Of a stretch of DNA of 47,244 nucleotides, positions 31,410 through 40,454 are shown piece by piece (the stretch's first letter is position 1; each line of letters starts with the position of its first letter). This DNA is from Prolixibacteraceae bacterium. Its GTDB lineage: Bacteria; Bacteroidota; Bacteroidia; Bacteroidales; Prolixibacteraceae. The stretch lies in contig JAFGAF010000194.1 of NCBI GenBank assembly GCA_016933815.1, positions 1 through 47,244 of the forward strand, written 5' to 3'. A model generated the notes under the pieces. That model did no database searches and had not been told where the DNA came from. It saw only the letters and a list, made by a program, of their open reading frames with translations. The position numbers were made by a program, and so were the translations under genes.

Positions 31410-32558
31410 CTAAATCCGATTAAAATTAACAATCTTATGGTTTTGAACAGTAAAATCATCATCGCCTGAATAGATCAGGGTTGATTCTTGAATACGATCG
31501 GGAATAAGGTTTCTTAAATAATTCAATCCTTTTAAAAATTCAGGGTGAAAGGTCATGGCCGATTTTATTTCGAACAGTTTTAGATAATGCCCTTGTTCTT
31601 GAACCAGATCAACTTCGTTTCCGTGGTTATCGCGGTAAAAGAAGAAATTACTGTCCAGGCCATTGTTATACCTTCTTTTCAGCAATTCAATCACAACCAT
31701 GTTTTCAAATAGGGCTCCTCTCAAGGGGTGGGTTGCCATGTGTGTTTCGTTTTCAATTCCTAAGAGGTATGAGGCCAAGCCAACATCGTAAAAGAAAATT
31801 TTGGGCGTTTTAACTATTCGCTTATTCAAATTTGAGTGCCATGGATGCAAAACAAATACAATATATGAAGCCTCTAATATTGAAAGCCAATTTTTTATGG
31901 TATGTACCGAAACCCCGATTTCATTGCCCAAGGCCGAAGCATTGAATAATTGACCGATACGACCGGCACACAAGCGAATGAAAAGCTGAAATTGATGAAG
32001 GTTCTGGATATTGCTCAATTGCCTTACATCTCGTTCCACATAAGTTTCATAATAATTTCGGTATGCTTTGTAAGGGTTCAATTCGTTAGAATATACTCCC
32101 GGATAAAAGCCTTTTGTTAGCAGATGGTCAACCCTAACTTCGCTGTCGAATTTGTTGGCTTCAGAGATGGTAAACGGAAGCAATTTCAATAACGATGTCC
32201 TGCCGGCCAAACTTTGAGAAACAGAGCTTAACATCGATAATTGATTGCTTCCGGTTAAAATAAACCGGCCCATCGTTCTTTTTGAATCAACAAGCCCCTG
32301 AATGTAAGACAATATCTCGGGATAACGTTGAAACTCATCAATGATCATTCCATCTTGGTTTGCTTGCAGAAAAGCTCTTGGATCGAGTTCGACTTGTTGT
32401 CGTGTGTCGGGGTTTTCAAAATTGAAATATGGTTTGTTGGGGAATGTGGTCCGCGCTAAGGTAGTTTTTCCCGATTGACGTGGCCCTGTTATGGTCACAA
32501 CAGGATAATGTCCCGACATCGCAAGCAATTCGTTATGTATTTCCCTTTCGATAATCAT
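31410..32558 (-). CDS. AAA ATPase with DUF4143 domain
   Basis: Walker A 'TGPRQSGKTTLA', Walker B 'MIIDEFQRYPEIL', C-terminal 'FFYRDNHGNEVDLVQEQGHYLKLFEIKSAMTFH'; start at MIIEREIHNELL. Confidence 0.92.
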   Translation of the reverse strand: MIIEREIHNELLAMSGHYPVVTITGPRQSGKTTLARTTFPNKPYFNFENPDTRQQVELDPRAFLQANQDGMIIDEFQRYPEILSYIQGLVDSKRTMGRFILTGSNQLSMLSSVSQSLAGRTSLLKLLPFTISEANKFDSEVRVDHLLTKGFYPGVYSNELNPYKAYRNYYETYVERDVRQLSNIQNLHQFQLFIRLCAGRIGQLFNASALGNEIGVSVHTIKNWLSILEASYIVFVLHPWHSNLNKRIVKTPKIFFYDVGLASYLLGIENETHMATHPLRGALFENMVVIELLKRRYNNGLDSNFFFYRDNHGNEVDLVQEQGHYLKLFEIKSAMTFHPEFLKGLNYLRNLIPDRIQESTLIYSGDDDFTVQNHKIVNFNRI

Positions 32559-32601
32559 ATTTGTACAATTTTGAAGTAAGAGTTCAATATTGTACAAATA
32601 T
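32557..32601. promoter_or_regulatory. 45-bp dyad overlapping the start codon of DUF4143 ATPase no. 2
   Basis: ATATTTGTACAA-tt-TTGAA-gtaagag-TTCAA-ta-TTGTACAAATAT; 12-bp perfect outer arms plus 5-bp inner arms. Confidence 0.7.
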
Positions 32602-32643
32602 AATCAAACCTTCTGAATAACAATATGATTTAAGACAAGACCT

Positions 32644-34473
32644 TTACCGCGCCACCATCAATCGTTGTGTTTGCACCCCTTTATCAGCATAAAGTGTGAG
32701 CAGGTAAATCCCTTCGGAAACGTTGCTCAAATCGAAGTCGAGTTGGTGCTTGCCGGCTGCAAATTGACTTTGAGGATGTAGCTCCTGCCTTTCGTGCCCT
32801 GCAAGGTCAACTAACGAAATGCGGGCATCGATGGTTTCGGGCAGTTCAAAGCTAACACTTACCCTATAATTGGCTGGATTGGGAAAGATTTTGAAATCAG
32901 TCAATTGCAAAGTGTTTTTGCACTCCTCGTAATACTTGCACTCGGGTTTTACCAGGGTTGATTTATCATCGGCAGTGATGTATTCAATTTCAGCTCGCAA
33001 ATCAACACTTACTTCCTCCGAAATGGAATTGAAAAAATTTTCGTTGGGAAGAAACCAAAAAATCAGGCTTTCGTTATAGCCACTGGCACAAACTTCGACA
33101 GGGATGAGCAAAGAAATTTGCTTGAATATTTCATCATCACCGGGAAAAAGCATAGGCAATAGTCCTAACGAGCCGAAAAGGGGGCTCCCTTTTTTATCTG
33201 TCATAAAAAGCGCTAACGAACCTTTGTTGAGTTCAGTATGTTGAAGTTCGTCGTATTGCATTGTTTGAATTTGAGAGTTCCTTTCTGCTAATACAACTTT
33301 CATTTGGCATCTTGAGTTTTTTCCGGTGTAAATTGTTGAGTCGGTATAAAAACAAAAACCTAATTTTTCCAACTCTTTTTCACTTAATTTCATAATTTTT
33401 GACTCATCCAGTAAGAATGGCGACTGATATAAAACAAAATCTTTTTGAGGGTACTTTTGTTTGTATAATTTAATTTTCAGCAATTCATCCAACATGGGTT
33501 TGTGATTTGCCGACAATAGATCATATAATTGATTGTTAACTACAAACCAAAGCAATATGTCGTGGTCTCCGTCTTCAAAGTCGGGAAAAACAATGGGTAG
33601 CAAAGTGTCGTTGGCCGATTCGAAAAATTCAGTTTCAAGTGTTCCATTCGACATGACATTTGAATAAAACCTGCTTGATTTATACACCGGATAGAAACTA
33701 AATTCGTTACCTGAAGTTTGAATTTTTTCAGTTCTTTCAAATGCAGTTTCTTCTTCAGTGATATAATATCCAGTGTAATTTGTGAGTTCGCCAAAAACCT
33801 GTTTTTGAGTTTTTCCAAAACGATAACCCATTCCATTCCAGTTATTTTCATAAAGGATCAAGCTGTCTTCTACTTGAAAACCAATCTTTTCCAACTCTTT
33901 GTTGCTCAATTTTAAAACAAATTTGCTGCCATCAATTGGCTCAAATGTATCGATATCGGAATCGATGGGCATGGCTTCAACAGAGGGCTCGGCTACTATG
34001 CTTTTAGAGGCAACTTGCATATTGTTAGCAAGCATCAAGCTGCTTTCTGTGGCTTCAGTTGTTTCTTTGTTCAAATCAGCCATGGTAATCATTTCATCGC
34101 CACTATTGTTATTCGTTGTTAGGGCACCATTGCCTTCTTGCTTCATTAATGGCATTGAGCCAGATGTATTTTCAATGGCATTTGATTTTTGATTTTTGTA
34201 ATTTGGAATTTCTTCCTGGGCTGTTGGCCATAAAAGCACGGCACTTACTATTACTGCAAAAATTGTTGTCATAATGGTAAATTTTAATAATTTTCGGCGT
34301 CCCTTCTTCACCTCAGCCTTAACCTCAGCCTTAGCCTCAACCTTAGCCTCAGCCTCAACCTCAGCCTCAACCTCAGCCTCAGCTATAATCCGGTGCACCT
34401 TCTCAATTTCCATCAACGGAGGGTTCTTTTTAACCAGCTCGAAATAGTTGTCGATTTTATTTCCGTTTTTCAT
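32644..34473 (-). CDS. Anti-sigma-like membrane protein with T9SS type A C-terminal sorting domain
   Basis: Cytosolic N-terminus 'KIDNYFELVKKNPPLMEIEKVHRII', one TM 'LLKFTIMTTIFAVIVSAVLLWP', C-terminal 'FKIFPNPANYRVSVSFELPETIDARISLVDLAGHERQ...GVQTQRLMVAR'; downstream of an ECF sigma gene. Confidence 0.8.
   Translation of the reverse strand: MKNGNKIDNYFELVKKNPPLMEIEKVHRIIAEAEVEAEVEAEAKVEAKAEVKAEVKKGRRKLLKFTIMTTIFAVIVSAVLLWPTAQEEIPNYKNQKSNAIENTSGSMPLMKQEGNGALTTNNNSGDEMITMADLNKETTEATESSLMLANNMQVASKSIVAEPSVEAMPIDSDIDTFEPIDGSKFVLKLSNKELEKIGFQVEDSLILYENNWNGMGYRFGKTQKQVFGELTNYTGYYITEEETAFERTEKIQTSGNEFSFYPVYKSSRFYSNVMSNGTLETEFFESANDTLLPIVFPDFEDGDHDILLWFVVNNQLYDLLSANHKPMLDELLKIKLYKQKYPQKDFVLYQSPFLLDESKIMKLSEKELEKLGFCFYTDSTIYTGKNSRCQMKVVLAERNSQIQTMQYDELQHTELNKGSLALFMTDKKGSPLFGSLGLLPMLFPGDDEIFKQISLLIPVEVCASGYNESLIFWFLPNENFFNSISEEVSVDLRAEIEYITADDKSTLVKPECKYYEECKNTLQLTDFKIFPNPANYRVSVSFELPETIDARISLVDLAGHERQELHPQSQFAAGKHQLDFDLSNVSEGIYLLTLYADKGVQTQRLMVAR
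34312..34383. repeat. 12x imperfect hexanucleotide tandem repeat CTYARC
   Basis: ctcagc cttaac ctcagc cttagc ctcaac cttagc ctcagc ctcaac ctcagc ctcaac ctcagc ctcagc, encoding [A/V][E/K] dipeptides. Confidence 0.92.
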
Positions 34474-34476
34474 GGC

Positions 34477-35037
34477 TTAAAAGAATAAAGTGATTATAAT
34501 TTTCTGCCTTTCGGTACACAGTTGCACCAAGCGTTCGCGACCACGTTTGATGCGTTGTTTTACTGCTGACATGCTTCCTCCTTGAATGTTGCATATCTCT
34601 TCCAAAGGCAAATCGCTAATGTGGAAGAGGATGAGCGCCTCCCGCTGTAATTTGGGGAGTTGGTCCATACGTTGTAGTACCATTGCCATTTCGGCCTTCA
34701 TTTCGGAACTTAAGTTCAGGTCTTCAAGCAACAATGCTTCCTTTTCGTTGTATGCGCCTTTAAACTTTTTGCGGCGCAACTGCTTTTTAAAAAGGTTACT
34801 GGCTATGGTAAACAAATAAGCGGCAAAACGTTCGGTGCTTTCAAGTTTTTCAAACTGCTCAAAAGCTGCGGTAATGGTGTCGTGCAATAAATCCTCGGCA
34901 TCAGAGCGGTTGCCCGCCATGCTTCGGCAAAAGTTCGACAGCCTTGCGTGAATAGGCTCGTACAGCAGCATAAATACAGTTTGTTTTGTCATCACTTGGT
35001 TTTGCATTCGTTTAGTATGTTCCATTACGACGGCCAA
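34477..35037 (-). CDS. ECF RNA polymerase sigma-70 factor
   Basis: 'CRSMAGNRSDAEDLLHDTITAAFEQFEKL', 'LPKLQREALILFHISDLPLEEICNIQGGSMSAVKQRIKRGRERL'. Confidence 0.93.
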   Translation of the reverse strand: MAVVMEHTKRMQNQVMTKQTVFMLLYEPIHARLSNFCRSMAGNRSDAEDLLHDTITAAFEQFEKLESTERFAAYLFTIASNLFKKQLRRKKFKGAYNEKEALLLEDLNLSSEMKAEMAMVLQRMDQLPKLQREALILFHISDLPLEEICNIQGGSMSAVKQRIKRGRERLVQLCTERQKIIITLFF

Positions 35038-35114
35038 AAGTTACATGATAAATGTTGAAATGAATGATGTTTTTCGGGAAACGCAGTTATCGTGCAGATA
35101 TACAACTTTTTGAC

Positions 35115-35840
35115 TTACTCGAAAATTTGCTGCATTATTCGTAGTGAGTTGATTTGCCCCATACCATCGATGTGTAGCGAGTAGTACTCAATAATTATTT
35201 CGAGCAGGCGGGCACGTTGTTTGCCGTTTAGCAGATATTGCCCAATATGTTCAATGTCGAGATTAACAAGCTCTGCTATTTGCCCCGATTCTTCGGTGTC
35301 GGGCGTGTTGGGAAAATTGGGTCGAAAAGGCACAAACTGCCCAGTTTTCATGTCGAACCACTGCAAAACTGATGAATGATTGGCGTTTATCTTAAAACCC
35401 AGATGCCCCAACAACTGAATCAGAAACCACAAATGAAAATTGGATGCACCGTTCTCGAGTGTATCAAAATAAATGAACGATTGGCTAATAAAATTGAAGA
35501 GGTGCTCATCGCTTTCTTCGCTGCGAAGCACTTTGTACAGTATTTCGCCAATAAAAATGGCGATGGTACTTTTTACAACATCGAACGGAATAGCCTGATA
35601 GACACCGGATAACTTGTATTCTTTCAATCGATGCACTTCGCGACCGGGTTTATGATATGCTTCAACATCGAGCAGAAACATGGGTTGCAACAATGCCGGT
35701 TTTTGTTTCGATTTTGAGCTTCGTACCCCGTTAATCAAATAAGCTTGCCGGCCATTCCCTAAAGTATAAACTGTAACAATTACACTGCTTTCGGCATACT
35801 TAACCAAATGCAGTACAATTGCTTTCGTTTTTACAATCAT
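35115..35840 (-). CDS. recO: DNA repair protein RecO
   Basis: 'MIVKTKAIVLHLVKYAESSVIVTVYTLGNGRQAYLINGVRSSKSK'; ATGA overlap with the upstream gene. Confidence 0.92.
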   Translation of the reverse strand: MIVKTKAIVLHLVKYAESSVIVTVYTLGNGRQAYLINGVRSSKSKQKPALLQPMFLLDVEAYHKPGREVHRLKEYKLSGVYQAIPFDVVKSTIAIFIGEILYKVLRSEESDEHLFNFISQSFIYFDTLENGASNFHLWFLIQLLGHLGFKINANHSSVLQWFDMKTGQFVPFRPNFPNTPDTEESGQIAELVNLDIEHIGQYLLNGKQRARLLEIIIEYYSLHIDGMGQINSLRIMQQIFE

Positions 35841-38176
35841 CGTACAAAAACAATTTTTGCAACAGCCGATTCGCTGCCATCTTCGGTAGCACAAAGCGCC
35901 AGATAAACTCCGGTGTGAACACGATTGCCGGCCAGGTCGTTTCCATCCCACACTGCCCTACCTCCTACCGAGGTAGTTTCGTAAACCAACCTGCCACTAA
36001 TGGTCGTAATTTTTACGTTGGTATTCTCCATTAAACCGGTAATGTAAATACTGCCTTCGTAATTGCTCCTTACCGGGTTCGGATAGGCATACACGTTCGT
36101 AAAGCGCTCGAATGCATTGCGTGAGTCGGTTTGAACCGATACCAAGCCTAAATTGGTAGCCACATACATTACCCCGTTATCGCCATCGTACTCGAGATTA
36201 ACAATGCCATTTGAAATAATATCGGAGTTATCGATTGTATAATTTTGAATTTCGTTGGTTCCATCGGCCGAAACAAGGTACAGCCCCGAATTACGTGTAC
36301 CGCACCACTTAAGATTTCCTCCGTCAACAGCAATCGATGTTACCGTTTCGGTTTCGAGCAAGGGATGATAGATGCCATCGTTACGATCGACACTTGGACG
36401 TGTAGCATAATAAGGATCTTTATTGAATACTTCTTCAGGATCGTTATAAACAGCAATACCTTTCGACGTGCCCACCCAAATGTTGCCTTCATTGTCCTCT
36501 ACAATATCGTAAACATTGTTCATGTTAACAAAGATCTCATCTTCGCCATTCGAAAAATAGCTCATCACATTAAGGTGTTTCTTTTGGGTACCATCGGCAC
36601 TCATTACGTACAATCCATAAGTTTTTTCGCGAGGCACTACAATCCAAACCTGATCGGTTGAAGTTACAAGCACCTTGCCTATTTTGTAGTTGTAGGCTAT
36701 CTCGGGTAATTGAAATGATTTCCATGTACCATCGGCTTTTTTAACGTGCAAAACATCTTCAACTTCGGAGTTGCTCACCCAAAGGTTGCCATTTTTATCG
36801 AAATCCATTCCACCAACACGTGTATAATACCCCGGCTGTATGCTTTTTAATGTTGAATTTTGATTGTTGTATTCGTTAATTAATTTGCCGTTTTCGAATT
36901 CGAGGATTCCGCCGCCCCATGTAGCAGCCAGAACCTTATTGGGCTGACCGGGATAACTAAGCACCTGAACAACATCGCGATGCTGGTTTAAAGCTGTATG
37001 AGTACTTTGATTGTAATAAGACCAGTCACCCTGATTATTACACTGGATTAGAGCTTTATTATAGAGCGAGTTCCAAGCCAAATCGTAACCACCCGATGCT
37101 ACCCAAAGCATGTTGTTTGAATAATGCAAATCGAAGGCAGTGTTCTCAATTGGCCCTTCGGGCGTAATTTGTTCGAAATTGTTGTTGCTCACCTTTATTG
37201 CGCCATAGTTATAGTCGGCAATCCAAATGGTTCCGTCTTGGTCGATAATTGCTGAACGAGGATCGATTTTTAAGCTGTCGGTAACAAACGGATAGGTAGT
37301 AATTTCGGCATAAGGCCCTACGTTTTTCTGGTGAATGTAAATAAAGTTTTCATCGTCGTTATTGCGCCCCGAGTACACCAAAAAATCGCCTTTAATGTTC
37401 AGGCTGTTCACAACCGGAACATTTCGTTGTTCGTAATACCAAGTATCGGCATCGTGACGGCTTACGGTACGGTCGCCATGCCATTCTTCGCTCTTATGAA
37501 CCGCCCAAATACGATCGGCACCATACTCGAGCATGTTAAAATTATAGCGTTCAACATTAATGTTATCGATGTACGTCCAGTTGTTGTAATCGAGCAAATT
37601 GGGCGAATTCAATGGAGCATATTTAATTCCGTTTGGCGTTCCGGCATAAATATTTTCATTATCGACAGCTACGTCAAAAATTTGCATGTACTCGCCATTA
37701 TCGCCAATAATGAATGAATCTTTAATTTCAAGCTTAATTAAATCAACCACAACTATTCCGAAGCCACAAGCCAAATAACAGAGTTCGTTGTGGCAGGCTG
37801 CCCCATATATTAACTTGTTGCCAACAATGTTTTTACGTTGAATATCGGAAAGGCTGTAGATTTTGTCTTCAAAAACCACATCAATCATTGAGCTTTCGTA
37901 CAGCACAATAAGGCTTTTGGTTTGGTGATTGTATTCAATTTTTCGGATATCGGAACCCGACAAACCATCCACTTTACTGAACGATTTCACCCTGCTATCT
38001 TCGAGGTTGTAATAAAAAATACCACCTTCGGATAAAAAATAAATTTTCCCATCGCCTTGTACTACCTCAAAACTCCTGATATTCGATAAATGGTAATTCC
38101 AAACCCTTTGTGAGCTTTGGGCTGTTGTAAACCATGTAGATAGCACTAAAAATAGAAACAGGTATATTTTCTTCAT
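35837..38176 (-). CDS. porZ: PorZ-like two-component-regulator-propeller protein with T9SS C-terminal domain
   Basis: Signal peptide, repeated propeller motifs 'GNLWVSNSEVEDVLHV', 'GNIWVGTSKGIAVYN', C-terminal 'VYAYPNPVRSNYEGSIYITGL'. Confidence 0.8.
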   Translation of the reverse strand: MKKIYLFLFLVLSTWFTTAQSSQRVWNYHLSNIRSFEVVQGDGKIYFLSEGGIFYYNLEDSRVKSFSKVDGLSGSDIRKIEYNHQTKSLIVLYESSMIDVVFEDKIYSLSDIQRKNIVGNKLIYGAACHNELCYLACGFGIVVVDLIKLEIKDSFIIGDNGEYMQIFDVAVDNENIYAGTPNGIKYAPLNSPNLLDYNNWTYIDNINVERYNFNMLEYGADRIWAVHKSEEWHGDRTVSRHDADTWYYEQRNVPVVNSLNIKGDFLVYSGRNNDDENFIYIHQKNVGPYAEITTYPFVTDSLKIDPRSAIIDQDGTIWIADYNYGAIKVSNNNFEQITPEGPIENTAFDLHYSNNMLWVASGGYDLAWNSLYNKALIQCNNQGDWSYYNQSTHTALNQHRDVVQVLSYPGQPNKVLAATWGGGILEFENGKLINEYNNQNSTLKSIQPGYYTRVGGMDFDKNGNLWVSNSEVEDVLHVKKADGTWKSFQLPEIAYNYKIGKVLVTSTDQVWIVVPREKTYGLYVMSADGTQKKHLNVMSYFSNGEDEIFVNMNNVYDIVEDNEGNIWVGTSKGIAVYNDPEEVFNKDPYYATRPSVDRNDGIYHPLLETETVTSIAVDGGNLKWCGTRNSGLYLVSADGTNEIQNYTIDNSDIISNGIVNLEYDGDNGVMYVATNLGLVSVQTDSRNAFERFTNVYAYPNPVRSNYEGSIYITGLMENTNVKITTISGRLVYETTSVGGRAVWDGNDLAGNRVHTGVYLALCATEDGSESAVAKIVFVR

Positions 38177-38185
38177 AGTTATGTT

Positions 38186-38767
38186 TTAATCTTCAAGCTT
38201 TTGCAAATATGCAATTAATTTTTCAACTGCTCGGCCCCTGTGGCTGATCTTGTTTTTTTCATCGATATCCATTTGTGCAAAAGTTTGCTCGTAGCCCAAA
38301 GGTTTAAATAAGGGATCGTAGCCAAAGCCCTCGTCGCCAAGCTTTTCTGAAATTATATTTCCATCAACAATGCCTTCAAAAAGCTTCTCTTCGTTATCGA
38401 TGATCAACGAAATTACAGTTCTAAAACGTGCTTTGCGGTTATTTATTTTGTCAAGTTCAAAAAGCAGCTTGTTCATATTATCGGAAGAGCTTTTTTGGGA
38501 GCCTGCATAACGCGCCGAATATACCCCCGGGCGCATATCGAGCGCTTCCACTTCGAGGCCTGTATCGTCGGCAAAACAATTCATTCCATAGTTACGGGCT
38601 ACGTACCACGCTTTAATCGAAGCGTTACCTTCGAGCGTTTCGGCTGTTTCGGGTATATCATCGTTGCAGCCAATATCGGCAAGACTCAATATTTCGAATT
38701 TGTTGCCCAATATACTGCGTACTTCGGTAAGTTTGTGTTGATTGTTTGTTGCAAAAACAAGTTTCAT
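38186..38767 (-). CDS. rdgB: RdgB/HAM1 non-canonical purine NTP pyrophosphatase
   Basis: '[20 protein letters not shown]', '[26 protein letters not shown]', 'FGYDPLFKP'. Confidence 0.96.
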   Translation of the reverse strand: MKLVFATNNQHKLTEVRSILGNKFEILSLADIGCNDDIPETAETLEGNASIKAWYVARNYGMNCFADDTGLEVEALDMRPGVYSARYAGSQKSSSDNMNKLLFELDKINNRKARFRTVISLIIDNEEKLFEGIVDGNIISEKLGDEGFGYDPLFKPLGYEQTFAQMDIDEKNKISHRGRAVEKLIAYLQKLED

Positions 38768-38779
38768 CTGTAAATTTTT

Positions 38780-39445
38780 TTATTCGTTACAGGCTTCTAA
38801 AAGCCTTTGTTTGTCGATAATTGTTACCTGTTTGTACCTTATGTCGATTATCTTATCGTCCTGCAATTGTAAAAAAGCACGTCCGATTGAAGGCCGCGCC
38901 ACACCAAAAAGTTCGGCCAGTTCGTTTTGCGAATGTTTTAATTTAAAACTCGATTGTTGTTGCGACTCGTCGATAAGGTAATTGGCCACTTTTGCCCTTA
39001 AAACTTTGAAAGAATGAAAACGTAACTTTTCTGATAAAAACTGCGCCCTCGACGACACCATTCCCAGAAAATTTTGAAGCAGTACATCGTTCAACCTGAG
39101 TAAGCGAAGCAATTCGGGCTTAGGAATTATCAAAAATTTCACATCGGTTAAAGCCGTAATATTTACCGGAAAAACTGTTCGCTTGCCAAATATAAATGCC
39201 GAAGCCAAAACGCGCGGAGCATCCATATCTTCAATTTTTAGGCTTTTTCCGGCTTGGTTCATCATCTCGCCTTTTACACTTCCTTCGATCAATAGCATCA
39301 ACCTGTCGCAGTTCTCGCCCTGGCTAACAATCAAAGTATTTTTCAAAAATTGTTTTCGTTGAAAAGTTATTTTCGAAAGCAAAATATCAATTTCATCTTC
39401 ATTTAAGCCCTTGAACAACGATGTTGATGTTAATTTGATTTCCAT
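38780..39445 (-). CDS. Crp/Fnr family transcriptional regulator
   Basis: cNMP-binding-like N-terminus and HTH 'HSQNELAELFGVARPSIGRAFLQLQDDKII'. Confidence 0.93.
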   Translation of the reverse strand: MEIKLTSTSLFKGLNEDEIDILLSKITFQRKQFLKNTLIVSQGENCDRLMLLIEGSVKGEMMNQAGKSLKIEDMDAPRVLASAFIFGKRTVFPVNITALTDVKFLIIPKPELLRLLRLNDVLLQNFLGMVSSRAQFLSEKLRFHSFKVLRAKVANYLIDESQQQSSFKLKHSQNELAELFGVARPSIGRAFLQLQDDKIIDIRYKQVTIIDKQRLLEACNE

Positions 39446-39463
39446 TCAAAAAATTTTTTCAAA

Positions 39464-39479
39464 TGTAACAAATGTGACA
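39464..39479. promoter_or_regulatory. Candidate Crp/Fnr-type palindrome between divergent genes
   Basis: TGTAACAAATGTGACA, dyad-symmetric at 12/16 positions. Confidence 0.45.
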
Positions 39480-39526
39480 AGTTTTTGGGCAAGGCAAAAG
39501 TAGTTTTGTATCGTAATTTAATTTAA

Positions 39527-40408
39527 ATGGTAATGATAAGGGAAATTGTAAGAATTGACGAAGATTTATGTAACGGATGCGGACTATGCGTGCCCAACTG
39601 CCACGAAGGTGCATTGCAAATTATTGATGGAAAAGCGCGACTGGTAAGCGATTTACTTTGCGACGGACTTGGAGCATGTATTGGCCACTGTCCCGAAGGT
39701 GCCATTACAATTGAAAAGCGCGAAGCTGTTGCCTACAACGAAACCGAGGTCATGAAAGACATGGTTATTAAGGGCAAAAATACCGTAGTTGCACACTTAA
39801 AGCATTTACACGACCACAATGAAATTGCTTTTCTGAATGAGGGATTCAACTATCTGAGGAACAACAAAAGCAATGTATCATTTAATATCGATGATGTAAT
39901 TGACGAAGTACTGAATACCAAACCACAAGCAAACGAAGGCTGTGCCACTGGCGGTTGCCCCGGATCAAAACCTGTTGCTTTTGAAGCTGCCGGCTTTAGT
40001 TTGGCCGGTAACACGCAAGCACAACCATCGCAATTGAGGCAATGGCCTGTTCAACTTCACCTTATCAACCCGATGGCTTCGTATTTCCAAAAAAGAGATT
40101 TGTTGGTTGCAGCCGATTGTGTTGCTTTTTCGATGGGTAATTTCCACACCGAATGGCTAAAAGGAAAAAGTTTGGTTATTGCTTGCCCAAAACTCGATTC
40201 AGGAGCCGAAAGTTACATCAACAAACTGGCCATGCTAATTGACCAGGCCAAAGTGAATACCATCACCGTTATGATGATGGAAGTGCCTTGTTGTGGCGGT
40301 CTGCTCCGTTTGGTGCAAGAAGCCAAACAAATGACCTACCGCAACGTTCCGGTTAAAGCATTGGTGGTAAGCATTAAAGGTGAGATACTAAGTGAAGAAT
40401 GGGTATAA
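39527..40408 (+). CDS. 4Fe-4S ferredoxin-domain protein
   Basis: 'DEDLCNGCGLCVPNCHEGALQIIDGKARLVSDLLCDGLGACIGHCPEGAITI'. Confidence 0.92.
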   Translation: MVMIREIVRIDEDLCNGCGLCVPNCHEGALQIIDGKARLVSDLLCDGLGACIGHCPEGAITIEKREAVAYNETEVMKDMVIKGKNTVVAHLKHLHDHNEIAFLNEGFNYLRNNKSNVSFNIDDVIDEVLNTKPQANEGCATGGCPGSKPVAFEAAGFSLAGNTQAQPSQLRQWPVQLHLINPMASYFQKRDLLVAADCVAFSMGNFHTEWLKGKSLVIACPKLDSGAESYINKLAMLIDQAKVNTITVMMMEVPCCGGLLRLVQEAKQMTYRNVPVKALVVSIKGEILSEEWV

Positions 40409-40454
40409 TATTATGATGCTTTCGAAATAACACATTATTTGTATTTTTGCCCCC

